From Segatella baroniae DSM 16972 = JCM 13447 (GTDB lineage: Bacteria; Bacteroidota; Bacteroidia; Bacteroidales; Bacteroidaceae), in the NCBI RefSeq assembly GCF_000426585.1, contig NZ_AUFQ01000001.1, forward strand, positions 62,001 through 126,000: DNA of 64,000 nucleotides, in the 5' to 3' direction. The translations under genes and the position numbers were made by a program. Positions 35,731 through 44,861 of the stretch are shown piece by piece. Position 1 is the first letter of the stretch. Each line of letters opens with the position of its first letter. Under the pieces are notes generated by a model. That model made no database searches and was not told where the DNA came from. It saw only the letters and a list, made by a program, of their open reading frames with translations.

Positions 35731-37068
35731 ATGATGAAAGTAATGAAATTCGGAGGGACGTCAGTTGGTTCTCCCGAACGAATGAAGAGCGTGTCCGCAT
35801 TGATCACGAAAAGCGGCGAACCTACATTTGTAGTTTTGTCGGCCATGAGCGGAACGACCAATTCCCTTGTGGAAATCAGCGACTATCTTTATAAAAAGAA
35901 TCCGGAAGGCGCCAACGAGGTCATCAACGCCCTGGAAAAGAAGTATCTTGGCCATGTTGAAGAGTTATATTCAACGGAAGAATACAAGCAGAAAACCAGG
36001 GATTTCCTAAAGGAAGAGTTCTGTCTGCTGCGGTCTTCCACCAAAGACCTGTTCACTTCTTTCGAAGAAAAGTGCATCGTCGCGCAGGGAGAAATCATCA
36101 GCACCAACATGGTGGTCAACTATCTCCAGGAAATCGGCGTGAAAGCGATTCTTCTAAACGCCCTCGATTTCATGCGGACGGACAAGAACTCCGAACCCGA
36201 CCCTCAATATATCAAGAAGAAGCTGACCGCAATCATGAGCCAAAACGAAGGTTGCCAAATCTATATAACCCAAGGATTCATCTGCCGAAACGCCTATGGC
36301 GAAATCGACAACCTCCTCCGGGGAGGCTCCGACTATACAGCTTCGCTGGTCGGCGCGGCCCTGCAAGCTGAAGAAATAGACATCTGGACAGACATCGACG
36401 GCATGCACAACAACGACCCGCGAATCGTGGAAAAGACGGAAGCTGTCGACCAGCTCAACTTTGAAGAGGCTGCCGAACTCGCATATTTTGGCGCAAAGAT
36501 TCTTCATCCGACCTGCGTGCAACCCGCCAAATACGCCGGCATACCCGTAAGGCTGAAGAATACGATGGCTCCCGACGCCGCAGGAACCATCATCGACAAT
36601 GTCCTTGTCAGGGGAAAGATAAAGGCCGTCGCCGCCAAAGACAACATCACGGCCATCAAGATCAAGTCCAGCCGCATGTTGCTTGCCACCGGCTTTCTGC
36701 GCAAAGTCTTCGAAATATTTGAAAGCTACCAGACGCCCATCGACATGATTACGACGAGTGAGGTCGGTGTGTCGATGAGTATCGACAACGCATCACATGT
36801 AACGGAGATTGTCGACGAACTCAAGAAATACGGTACCGTGACGGTAGACTCCGACATGTGCATCATCTGCGTCGTAGGCGATCTGGACTGGGCCAATCTC
36901 GGATTTGAAACCATCGTGTTGGAGGCGTTGAAGGACATCCCCGTCAGAATGATTTCCTACGGAGGCAGCAATTACAACATCTCCTTTCTGATAAGGGAAG
37001 CCGACAAGAAGCGGGCGCTCCAGAATCTAAGCCGTGTGCTGTTCCAAAATAAAACAAATGAAAGGTGA
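35731..37068 (+). CDS. lysC: Aspartate kinase (monofunctional)
   Basis: This 445-residue kinase starts at ATG 35731 or the adjacent 35734. MKFGGTSVGSPERMKS is the kinase signature, RGGSDYTASLVGAAL the substrate loop, and the last ~150 residues hold two ACT domains (SSRMLLATGFLRKVFEIFE... EVGVSMSID) for feedback by lysine or threonine. It phosphorylates aspartate at the head of the lysine/threonine/methionine routes. lysA starts inside its last codons. Confidence 0.95.
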   Translation: MMKVMKFGGTSVGSPERMKSVSALITKSGEPTFVVLSAMSGTTNSLVEISDYLYKKNPEGANEVINALEKKYLGHVEELYSTEEYKQKTRDFLKEEFCLLRSSTKDLFTSFEEKCIVAQGEIISTNMVVNYLQEIGVKAILLNALDFMRTDKNSEPDPQYIKKKLTAIMSQNEGCQIYITQGFICRNAYGEIDNLLRGGSDYTASLVGAALQAEEIDIWTDIDGMHNNDPRIVEKTEAVDQLNFEEAAELAYFGAKILHPTCVQPAKYAGIPVRLKNTMAPDAAGTIIDNVLVRGKIKAVAAKDNITAIKIKSSRMLLATGFLRKVFEIFESYQTPIDMITTSEVGVSMSIDNASHVTEIVDELKKYGTVTVDSDMCIICVVGDLDWANLGFETIVLEALKDIPVRMISYGGSNYNISFLIREADKKRALQNLSRVLFQNKTNER

Positions 37069-38215
37069 TTTTCCTGTAGAGAAGTTTCAAGACATCGAGA
37101 CCCCGTTCTACTATTATGACACGAAGCTCTTGCGCCAGACGCTCCATGCCATTCATGAAGAGCTGGAGCGACACCCCGGATATTGCGTGCATTATGCCGT
37201 CAAGGCCAATGCCAATCCCAAGATTCTTCGCATCATCCGCCAATCCGGTCTGGGCGCAGACTGCGTCAGCGGCGGGGAGATTCAAGCCGCACTCGCCGCA
37301 GGATTCCAGGCTGACAGAATCGTTTATGCAGGCGTAGGCAAGAGCGATTGGGAAATCAACCTCGGCCTTGACCGAGACATTTCCTGCTTCAACGTGGAGA
37401 GCGCGGTCGAACTGGAAGTCATCAACCAGCTGGCCGCACGACGGAACAAGACCGCCCGTGTCGCCTTAAGGATAAACCCCGACGTCGGTGCCCACACGCA
37501 CGAGAACATCACCACAGGCCTGGCCGAAAACAAATTTGGGATTGCCATGAAGGACATGGAGCCTATCATCGCAAGAATCCGAACGATGGAGCATGTCAAA
37601 TTTGTCGGCCTCCATTTCCACATTGGCAGCCAAATACGGGATATGGAGGATTTCAAGGCATTGTGCTTTCGCGTCAACGAACTTCAAGACAGGCTTGAGT
37701 CACAGCACATTGTCATAGAGAACATCAACGTGGGAGGTGGCTTGGGTATCAATTACGACTCTCCCGACGAAGAACCCATCCCTGATTTTAAAAGTTATTT
37801 TGCCACTTACGCCCGCCACCTGCGGCTCCGCCCCGGGCAGAAGTTGCATTTCGAATTGGGAAGAGCTGTCGTAGGACAGATGGGAAGCTTGATCGCCCGC
37901 ACGTTGTATGTCAAACAAGGGGCCTCCAAGCAATTCGTCATTTTGGACGCGGGCATGACCGACCTCATCCGCCCCGCGCTCTACCATGCCCGCCATAAGA
38001 TAGAGAATCTGTCCAGCAACGCCCCCGGGGAGGTCTACGATGTTGTCGGACCCATCTGCGAGTCCAGTGATGTCTTCGCCAAATCCATCACGCTCGACGG
38101 AACCAAACGAGGCGACTTGATTGCACTCCGCTCCGCAGGCGCTTATGGCGAAATCATGGCAAGCCAATACAATTGCCGTCGTTTACCCATCGCCCATCTA
38201 TCCGAAGAGTTATGA
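37058..38215 (+). CDS. lysA: Diaminopimelate decarboxylase
   Basis: This 385-residue PLP enzyme (alanine-racemase fold) makes lysine from meso-diaminopimelate. The PLP lysine lies in HYAVKANANPKILR (~residue 48), the phosphate site in NVGGGLGINYDSP, and the C-terminal catalytic region in VVGPICESSDVFA and RSAGAYGEIMASQYN. I chose the start MKGDFPVEKF, which overlaps lysC by 11 bases. The longer frame has no family match. First and last dedicated steps of lysine synthesis are thus coupled. Confidence 0.95.
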   Translation: MKGDFPVEKFQDIETPFYYYDTKLLRQTLHAIHEELERHPGYCVHYAVKANANPKILRIIRQSGLGADCVSGGEIQAALAAGFQADRIVYAGVGKSDWEINLGLDRDISCFNVESAVELEVINQLAARRNKTARVALRINPDVGAHTHENITTGLAENKFGIAMKDMEPIIARIRTMEHVKFVGLHFHIGSQIRDMEDFKALCFRVNELQDRLESQHIVIENINVGGGLGINYDSPDEEPIPDFKSYFATYARHLRLRPGQKLHFELGRAVVGQMGSLIARTLYVKQGASKQFVILDAGMTDLIRPALYHARHKIENLSSNAPGEVYDVVGPICESSDVFAKSITLDGTKRGDLIALRSAGAYGEIMASQYNCRRLPIAHLSEEL

Positions 38216-39354
38216 CTTTTGACTTATTTACAATCATCGGTGGTGCAACAGCCTTCCTGTTGACCCTTCTTTCCGTTCTCGCCACACCCTTCCTGCGCTT
38301 TTCAAGGGGCCGGGCCGGCATGAAGAAGCAGGAGGAAGGGGCCGCTCCGGCCATTTCCATCGTCTTGTACGCGCACGATCTGGCCCGGGAACTGGAGCGC
38401 AACCTCCCCGCTTTCCTGCATCAGGACTATCATGGCGAGTACAAGGTGATCGTCGTTGTCGACAAAGGCGACGCGGAAACGGAAGACGTCCTGAAGCGAA
38501 ACGCGGCCGAACCCCGTCTTTACACCACCTATATCCCCAGCACATCACGCTACATGAGCCGAAAGAAGCTGGCCATCACCGTTGGCGTGAAAGCGGCCAA
38601 GACCGATTGGGTGGTCGTGACCGAGCCCACCTGCCGCCCCGCAGACGCCCATTGGCTGTCGGGAATGGCCAGAATGTGCAAGCCGGAAAAGAACCTGGTC
38701 ACCACGTTCACGCAATATGCAGGTGCTTCCACCTTCCGTCACTTTTACCATCTGCTGATGGAAAGCCAACTGCTCAGATTGGCCCATCGGCATACGGCCT
38801 TCAGCACAGACAGTCCTTGTGTGGCCTTTCGCAAGGCGGAGTTTATCAGCCGCAACGGTTTCTTGGGCAACCTACAGTTCAATTGCGGTGAATACGACTT
38901 TCTTGTCAACAAATACGCCGCTGCGGAAAAGACTTCGATAGCCCTCGACCCCGCCCATCCGCTCATCGAAGAATTTCCAAGCGACAAGTCCTGGAAGCGC
39001 AAACGGCTGAACGACAGAGCCATCCGGAAGTCCATGCTGCGCCGACATGCCTGTCGCGCCCTGTTCCGCTACGACATGTTCACGCTGCATCTGGCCTTCG
39101 TCGTCAACCTCTCCCTCACGACCGTCTCCATCATCACGCGCCACTGGCTCTTGGCGGGAGCCACCGCCGTCCTGCTTCTCAGCTGGGCGGTCGCCCATTC
39201 GCTGTCGGGCAAGAGAGTCGCAAACGCATTGAACGTCCCCATCGGGACTTTCAGCATGCTTCCGATGTTGCTGTCTGTCGGCTGGTACAGGCTCCTTCTG
39301 TTCATCCGCTTTCAAGCGACGGACAAGAATGAGTTCACCACTCACAAACTGTAA
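38212..39354 (+). CDS. Membrane glycosyltransferase, family 2 type
   Basis: This 380-residue protein starts at the ATG overlapping the lysA stop (ATGA). An N-terminal helix (IIGGATAFLLTLLSVLATPF) leads to a GT-A domain beginning AISIVLYAHDLARELERNLPAF. DKGDAETEDVL takes the usual acidic position. Two or three C-terminal membrane helices follow. The substrate is unknown; a role in envelope polysaccharide synthesis is likely. DxD-like motifs are not obvious, so activity is less certain than fold. Confidence 0.75.
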   Translation: MTFDLFTIIGGATAFLLTLLSVLATPFLRFSRGRAGMKKQEEGAAPAISIVLYAHDLARELERNLPAFLHQDYHGEYKVIVVVDKGDAETEDVLKRNAAEPRLYTTYIPSTSRYMSRKKLAITVGVKAAKTDWVVVTEPTCRPADAHWLSGMARMCKPEKNLVTTFTQYAGASTFRHFYHLLMESQLLRLAHRHTAFSTDSPCVAFRKAEFISRNGFLGNLQFNCGEYDFLVNKYAAAEKTSIALDPAHPLIEEFPSDKSWKRKRLNDRAIRKSMLRRHACRALFRYDMFTLHLAFVVNLSLTTVSIITRHWLLAGATAVLLLSWAVAHSLSGKRVANALNVPIGTFSMLPMLLSVGWYRLLLFIRFQATDKNEFTTHKL

Positions 39355-39427
39355 GTCCGGAATGGAAAAGCGTGGGATTGAGAATGGAAATCCAACCGGC
39401 CTGCTTCTACATAGAGAAAGATAAGGA

Positions 39428-40201
39428 ATGAAAATCAAGATTGTCAGCTTTTACACGAAGAAAGACCAGATAAGTCCGTCGCTGGTGTCGGCCGTCACCC
39501 GGCAACTGGCCCAGGAAGCCGATGTCGATACCGAAGCGGTGCCGGACATCGTGCATGTCTGGGGAGCATGGGACACCCATGTTTTCCGTGCCGTCAGGCA
39601 TTACGCCAATCTCAAGATTCCCGTTGTCTATTCGCCTTTGGGCGGCCTCACCCCCTGGCAGATGAAGAGGAGACGGGGCGGTTTGCTTGGTTTGGCACGA
39701 TACCGAAGCCAGAAGCAGGCCATCCGTGGGGCCGACCACATCGTCACTTTCAGCAAGGCGGAAACCGAGAACGTGAGCCGATGGGTCGCCACAGAGAAGA
39801 TAACGGAACTCCGCAACCCCATCATCACGAACAAATACCCCCTCCCCACCCTCGCGGCCGACATGCGCAAGCGATACGAAGTGGTGATTTCCACACACGA
39901 CGCGGCCATCCGCAAGGAGATTGCCGACAGGGTTGCAAAGGTGGAGACCGAGGACGACAACGTCCGCACCTTGCTTCGGAGCGTTCTCTATGCCCACTAT
40001 CAACAACACCAAGGGGCCATTTCCCACAAGGTGCTGCAAGAGTTGACAAGTCAACTTCTGGCCTTGAACTTCGACGAAGACCATTTCCTGAGACTTTTAA
40101 GCAAAATGAATCTTCTGAAGTTCATGGCCCTACTCCAAACCCGAATGGCGGAAGACTGCGGTCTCACCGAGGGGTTCATGCCCGTCCCGCTCAAGGAATA
40201 G
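39428..40201 (+). CDS. Glycosyltransferase-like protein, GT-B N-terminal fold
   Basis: This 257-residue protein shows the words MKIKIVSFYTKKDQ, DIVHVWGAWDTHVF, VVYSPLGGLTPWQMKR and ADHIVTFSKAETENV. They resemble the acceptor-side Rossmann half of GT4 enzymes. The donor-binding half with its E(x7)E motif is missing; instead there is a helical C-terminal ~110 residues. It may be a truncated or regulatory relative rather than an active transferase. It lies between the GT2 gene and fbp on the same strand. Confidence 0.55.
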   Translation: MKIKIVSFYTKKDQISPSLVSAVTRQLAQEADVDTEAVPDIVHVWGAWDTHVFRAVRHYANLKIPVVYSPLGGLTPWQMKRRRGGLLGLARYRSQKQAIRGADHIVTFSKAETENVSRWVATEKITELRNPIITNKYPLPTLAADMRKRYEVVISTHDAAIRKEIADRVAKVETEDDNVRTLLRSVLYAHYQQHQGAISHKVLQELTSQLLALNFDEDHFLRLLSKMNLLKFMALLQTRMAEDCGLTEGFMPVPLKE

Positions 40202-40260
40202 GCCTTTCTTTCGAGCTTTTCACCACATTCAACAACCATTTTCCTTCACCACATCAGCCT

Positions 40261-42240
40261 ATGTACGATATAGAAAAAGACTTGCACTATCTGGAACTGC
40301 TTTCCCAATCGTTTCCCACGATAGCTGACGCCAGTACCGAAATCATCAATCTTTCCGCCATCCTGAACCTTCCGAAAGGCACAGAACACTTCCTGGCCGA
40401 TATCCACGGCGAACACCAGGCCTTCCAGCATGTGCTGAAGAACGCTTCCGGAAACATCAAACGCAAGGTCAACGACCTGTTCGGCAACACGTTGAGGGAG
40501 CAGGACAAGCGCGAACTGTGCACGCTCATCTATTATCCCGAGCAGAAATTGGAACTGGTGAAGGCCAATGAGCCTTATCTCAAGGACTGGTATCACATCA
40601 CGCTCCACCAACTGGTGGCAGTCTGCCGCGACGTCTCCAGCAAATACACCCGCAGCAAGGTGCGCAAGTCGCTGCCCGCGGAGTTCAGCTACATCATCCA
40701 GGAGCTGTTGCACGAGCGCACCGAGGACAGCAACAAGACCGCCTATGTCAACGGAATCATCGACACCATCATCTCGACGGGGCGCGCCGACGACTTCATC
40801 ATCGCCATAGCCAACGTCATCCAGCGGCTGGCCATCGACCAACTCCACATCCTCGGCGACATCTACGACCGTGGTCCGGGCGCGCACATCATCATGGATA
40901 CGCTGCGCCACTACCACAGTTGGGACATCCAATGGGGCAACCACGACATGCTCTGGATGGGGGCCTGCGCCGGAAACGACGCCTGCATCTGCAATGTCAT
41001 CCGTCTGTCGCTCCGCTATGCCAACCTGACGACGCTCGAAGAGGGCTACGGTATCAACCTCGTGCCGCTGGCCACGTTCGCCATGGAGACCTACGGCGAC
41101 GACCCTTGTGAAGAGTTCGTGCCCCGACTGAGTGGCGGCGCCAAGGAAATCGACGAGAAGACGCTGCGCCTCTCGGCCCTCATGCACAAGGCCATCGCCG
41201 TCATCCAGTTCAAGGAAGAGGCCAAGATATTCGACCGCCATCCCGAATGGGGCATGGAAAACAGGGAGCTATTCAACGCCATCGACTATGCGAAAGGCAG
41301 CATTATGCTCGACGGAACCGAATATCCGCTCAGCAGCAACAGCTTCCCTACCATAGATCCGAAGCACCCAAACGAACTCACCTTCGAGGAAAAGCAGCTC
41401 ATGGGCAAGCTCCACCACTCTTTCAAGGCTTGCGAAAAACTGCACAAGCACATCAATGTATTGCTCAGTCATGGCTGCATGTATGCCGTCTACAACAACA
41501 ACCTGCTCTTCCACGCGTCGGTTCCGCTGAACGCCGACGGCACGTTGAAGGAAGTTGAGATCTATCCGGGACGCCGCTATTCGGGCCGCTCGCTCATGTA
41601 TCACACCGGCATGATGATTCGGACGGCCTTCCAGAACGATTCCGACCCGCAGGAAAAGGAGTATGCCATCGACTATTTCCTCTATCTCTGGTGCGGCCCC
41701 GACAGTCCGCTCTTCGACAAGAGCAAGATGGCCACCTTCGAACGCTACTTCATCAAGGACAAAACCACCCACAAGGAAGAGAAAGGTTGCTATTTCAAGC
41801 TCCGCGACAACGAGGCCGTCGTCGATGGAATCCTGGACGCTTTCGGCCTAACCGGCCCCAACCGCCACATCATCAACGGCCATGTGCCCGTACATGCCAT
41901 GGACGGCGAGAATCCCATCAAGGCCAACGGCAAGCTCATGGTCATCGACGGCGGCTTCTCGCAGGCCTATCACAAGGAGACGGGCATTGCCGGCTATACG
42001 CTCGTCTATCACAGCCGGGGCTTCCAGCTCGTGCAACACGAACCGTTCACCAACACGAAGGACGCCATCCTGCGCGGCACAGACATCAAGAGCACCACGG
42101 TCATCGTTGAAATGAGCGCCCACCGCATGCTCGTCGCCGATACCGACAAGGGAACGGAGCTGCGGCGGCAGGTGGCCGACTTGCAGGAACTGCTCTATGC
42201 CTACCGCCACGGATTCATCAAAGAGCGTTCGACAAAATAG
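40261..42240 (+). CDS. fbp: Fructose-1,6-bisphosphatase, class III
   Basis: This 659-residue enzyme of gluconeogenesis belongs to the calcineurin-like class III. MYDIEKDLHYLELLSQSFP is the family N-terminus. Metal sites are LADIHGEHQAF (~residue 46), LGDIYDRGPGAH (~199), WGNHDMLWMG (~225) and INGHVPVHAMDGENP. The open frame continues far upstream, but only the ATG at 40261 gives a family-like start. The stop codon is the centre of a 21-base palindrome (see 42229-42249). Confidence 0.96.
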   Translation: MYDIEKDLHYLELLSQSFPTIADASTEIINLSAILNLPKGTEHFLADIHGEHQAFQHVLKNASGNIKRKVNDLFGNTLREQDKRELCTLIYYPEQKLELVKANEPYLKDWYHITLHQLVAVCRDVSSKYTRSKVRKSLPAEFSYIIQELLHERTEDSNKTAYVNGIIDTIISTGRADDFIIAIANVIQRLAIDQLHILGDIYDRGPGAHIIMDTLRHYHSWDIQWGNHDMLWMGACAGNDACICNVIRLSLRYANLTTLEEGYGINLVPLATFAMETYGDDPCEEFVPRLSGGAKEIDEKTLRLSALMHKAIAVIQFKEEAKIFDRHPEWGMENRELFNAIDYAKGSIMLDGTEYPLSSNSFPTIDPKHPNELTFEEKQLMGKLHHSFKACEKLHKHINVLLSHGCMYAVYNNNLLFHASVPLNADGTLKEVEIYPGRRYSGRSLMYHTGMMIRTAFQNDSDPQEKEYAIDYFLYLWCGPDSPLFDKSKMATFERYFIKDKTTHKEEKGCYFKLRDNEAVVDGILDAFGLTGPNRHIINGHVPVHAMDGENPIKANGKLMVIDGGFSQAYHKETGIAGYTLVYHSRGFQLVQHEPFTNTKDAILRGTDIKSTTVIVEMSAHRMLVADTDKGTELRRQVADLQELLYAYRHGFIKERSTK

Positions 42241-42249
42241 TTTTGTCGA
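42229..42249. promoter_or_regulatory. 21-base palindrome over the fbp stop codon
   Basis: TCGACAAAA-TAG-TTTTGTCGA is a perfect inverted repeat whose centre is the stop codon of fbp. It overlaps the TTTG element of the predicted promoter of the next gene. It could be an operator for that regulator or a short terminator, since the 3' arm starts with four Ts. Confidence 0.5.
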
Positions 42250-42275
42250 TATTTCGATTAAAATACGTATTTTTG
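42242..42275 (+). promoter_or_regulatory. Predicted promoter of the LuxR-type membrane regulator
   Basis: TTTG (42242-42245), a 22-base spacer and TATTTTTG (42268-42275). The spacer is slightly long. The first ATG after it is 13 bases away and a second, MKKTHS, is 46 bases away. Confidence 0.55.
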
Positions 42276-42321
42276 CGGCAGCTGACGGATGGCGTCAGTC
42301 TTCCAAACCGGCTTAAACCGA

Positions 42322-43437
42322 ATGAAAAAAACACATTCCCTTGCCCTCCGCTTTCGGAAATTCACCCAAGAGCGCGGCCACAATAGTGAAGAACGCATAC
42401 GCCTGCGCGTCTATATCGTCGGCATTTCACTGCTTGTTTTGCTGATGGTGCTGCATCTCGTCGGCGGCATAGGGCTGCACGACATCTTCCTTCAATCCAT
42501 TTCATGGGCCATGCTGCTCATCACACTGGGGTCGCTCTTGCTGTTCCTGTATCGCCGACTGACGCTGGTGCAGGCCATTTCGTCCTATGCCCTATTGGCC
42601 CAGACGCTGCAATCGACCCGCATCGTCTACCTCGCCGTGACCAAGCCCGACGGCTATCAGGCCATGATACTGGGCAATCAGATAGGCTCCTACACCATTC
42701 TGCTCTATCTCGTGATGGCCTTCATCCCCCGCACACCCATCTATGTGACCGCCATCAGCCTCGGCACGCTCGCATTCGCGAGCCTATACGAAGGCGGCGC
42801 CATGCACCTGCAGTTTGTCGCGCTCTTCGTGGTGCTCCATGTCTTCACCTGCATTCTGGCACATATCTGCCGGCGGGGCGTACACGACATCCAACGGGAG
42901 AGCAGCAACTATCAGTCCACGCAGGAAGCCCTGCTCAAGGCGTTCCGGCTCAACGAGGACGAGCTGATGGCCTACCTGCAACTCTGCCGCGCAAAGAATC
43001 CCGACGAACAAGACATATACCTCTTCTTCGACAAGCTGGATGACCAGTCGAAATTCAATCTCATCAACGCGGTGAAGACCCTCAAGGCCAATCGCGATGC
43101 CGCCATGCTGCAACTCTCCCGGTCCTTCCCCATGCTCAGCGAATCCGAACTGACGATATGCCGGCTCGTTGCGGCGGGCAAAACGCTGAGCGCGATAGCC
43201 CGCATCACCGGCAAGTCGTCGAGCAACGTCAGCACGGTGAGGTGCAACATCCGCAAGAAGCTGGGGCTGAAGACCGAGGATGACCTGCAGGCGTTCCTGC
43301 TCAAACAGGCAGAGAGGCCGCCCCACCTCCCACAATCGCCCTCTGCCATCATACAGGAAGCCTCCCCCTCGTTTTCAACGGCCACCCTTTCAGCCGCCAA
43401 AAGGACAGATTTCACCGAGCAAAAGGACAACGGTTGA
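42322..43437 (+). CDS. Membrane-bound LuxR-type transcriptional regulator
   Basis: This 371-residue protein has about six membrane helices in residues ~30-200 (VGISLLVLLMVLHLVGG, WAMLLITLGSLLLFLY, FVALFVVLHVFTCILAHIC), a linker, and a C-terminal LuxR/FixJ helix-turn-helix at ~280-340 (LSESELTICRLVAAGKTLSA, then SSNVSTVRCNIRKKLGLK). It probably senses a membrane or external signal without a separate kinase. I prefer the start MKKTHSLALRF; an alternative ATG lies at 42289. The last ~40 residues are low-complexity and run into the tandem repeat after the gene. Confidence 0.8.
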   Translation: MKKTHSLALRFRKFTQERGHNSEERIRLRVYIVGISLLVLLMVLHLVGGIGLHDIFLQSISWAMLLITLGSLLLFLYRRLTLVQAISSYALLAQTLQSTRIVYLAVTKPDGYQAMILGNQIGSYTILLYLVMAFIPRTPIYVTAISLGTLAFASLYEGGAMHLQFVALFVVLHVFTCILAHICRRGVHDIQRESSNYQSTQEALLKAFRLNEDELMAYLQLCRAKNPDEQDIYLFFDKLDDQSKFNLINAVKTLKANRDAAMLQLSRSFPMLSESELTICRLVAAGKTLSAIARITGKSSSNVSTVRCNIRKKLGLKTEDDLQAFLLKQAERPPHLPQSPSAIIQEASPSFSTATLSAAKRTDFTEQKDNG

Positions 43438-43564
43438 AAAACAAAAGCACAGCGGTTGAAAAGCAAAAGCACAGCGGTTGAAAAGCAAAAGCACGGCGGT
43501 TGAAAAGCAAAAGCACGGCGGTTGAAAAACAAAAGCACAGCGGTTAAAAACAAAAGCACAGCGG
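43432..43564. repeat. 22-base tandem repeat, six units
   Basis: The units are GGTTGAAAARCAAAAGCACRGC repeated about six times with one-base changes. The array begins at the stop codon of the preceding regulator gene. The word AAAAGCAC-GCG also occurs singly near 17979 and 29133. Confidence 0.9.
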
Positions 43565-43716
43565 AAGGAAGCCCAAAGGGCCGCTTTGGGAAAATTGAAA
43601 AGCGACGGCATTCAAGAAAGAGCGTACAAGATGCAAAAAGGAGAGTGTAAAGTAAACAGTGCCAGGTCGGTTCATGGGAGCACAGCCATGGTGCACTGCG
43701 CACTACCGCCTTGGCG

Positions 43717-44060
43717 GTTGGTCTTTTTAGAGGGCAGAGGTTGCGAGCGCAGCGAGCTACCCTGTCCAGGCTGTGGTGGTGGGGAACTAGGCCGAAGGTC
43801 TTGGTCTTTTTACGTTTGTGGTGGATGTTGCTGGGTATAAAGGGTGAGCCGTCGGAATTGTCAATTGGTTTTTGAAGCATGCGGGACACATGCGACAAGG
43901 GCGATATGATGGCATGTGTATTGATTGAAAATAAGCTTTCCCGCAAAAAGCGATGGTTCAAATGTAAAAAGACCAAGACCTTCGGCCTAGTTCCCCACCA
44001 CCACAGCCTGGACAGGGTAGCTCGCTGCGCTCGCAACCTCTGCCCTCTAAAAAGACCAAC
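43717..44060. repeat. Perfect 96-base inverted repeat around the conserved core
   Basis: Bases 43717-43812 and the reverse complement of 43965-44060 are identical over 96 bases. The 152-base loop (43813-43964) matches the core of element 1 at 16219-16377, with one diverged block in the middle. Long perfect arms imply recent conversion or selection for pairing. Confidence 0.9.
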
Positions 44061-44207
44061 TGCTACGCGGTAGCCACACACAGTACAGCCGATTGCATGC
44101 GCAATGCACTATGATTATCGTCCAACGACCGCTTTGGGATAAAAAGACCAAGACCTTCGGCCTGGCTTTCTCTGTCATAGGCCAGGCTGTCTTCGTTTTT
44201 CCGTCCC

Positions 44208-44650
44208 GTCGTTTGTTTTAGCGTTTCCCGAACCTCGGAAAGTCCGCCGTCGTTTGTTTTGGCGTTTCCCGAACCTCGGAAAGTCCGCCGTCGTTTGTTT
44301 TGGCGTTTCCCGAACCTCGGAAAGTCCGCCGTCGTTTGTTTTGGCGTTTCCCGAACCTCGGAAAGTCCGCCGTCGTTTGTTTTGGCGTTTCCCGAGCCGC
44401 GGAATTTTACAAATGTTTTGTTTTGGCGTTTCCCGAGCCGCGGAATTTTACAAATGTTTTGTTTTGGCGTTTTCCGAATCTCGGGACTTAACTTTCGTTA
44501 TGTTTTGAGGTTTTCCGAATCTTGGGACTTAACTTTCGTTATGTTTTGAGGTTTTCCGAACTTCGGAGTTTAACATTCGTTATGTTTTGACGTTTCCCGA
44601 ACCTCGGAATTTTACAAATGTTTTGTTTTGACGTTTTCCGAGCCACGATT
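44208..44650. repeat. 41-base degenerate tandem array, about 11 units
   Basis: The first units are exact 41-mers (GTCGTTTGTTTTGGCGTTTC then CCGAACCTCGGAAAGTCCGCC) starting at 44208, 44249, 44290 and 44331. Later units drift to GAATTTTACAAAT and GACTTAACTTTCGTTAT endings. Each unit holds a small hairpin of the form TTTCCCGAACCTCGGAAA. No unique spacers separate the units, so it is not a CRISPR array. Confidence 0.9.
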
Positions 44651-44861
44651 TTCCTTCTCCGCGAATGGCGTGGGCCGTAGGGGCGTGAGGAATCACGCTG
44701 CGCCTTGGCGGTTGGTCCTTTTAGAGGGCAGGGTTGCGAGCGCAGCGAGCTACCCTGCCTGGCCGGTGACAGAGAAAGCTACCGCCAAGGCGGTAGTGCG
44801 CAGTGGGCCTTGGCCATGCTCCCATGCACCGACCTGACACTGCCTGCTTTACACGCTCGCA

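Larger units (their letters stand above)
43641..44860. repeat. Composite non-coding element 2, bounded by the same terminal inverted repeats as element 1
   Basis: The left end GAGAGTGTAAAGTAAACAGT... and the inverted right end GCGAGCGTGTAAAGCAGGCA... share CAGGTCGGTTCATGGGAGCA-type sequence with each other and with element 1. Inside are a perfect 96-base inverted repeat around a 152-base core, then a 41-base tandem array. No credible gene is present. The ends of elements 1 and 2 are clearly related, but the interiors differ except for the core and its arms. Confidence 0.7.

Noticed and set aside
39568..40260. Upstream extension of fbp
   Set aside because: The extra ~230 residues overlap the glycosyltransferase-like gene in another frame and match nothing. 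The family N-terminus starts exactly at ATG 40261.
44208..44650. CRISPR array
   Set aside because: The 41-base units abut one another without unique spacers and decay progressively. No cas genes lie nearby.
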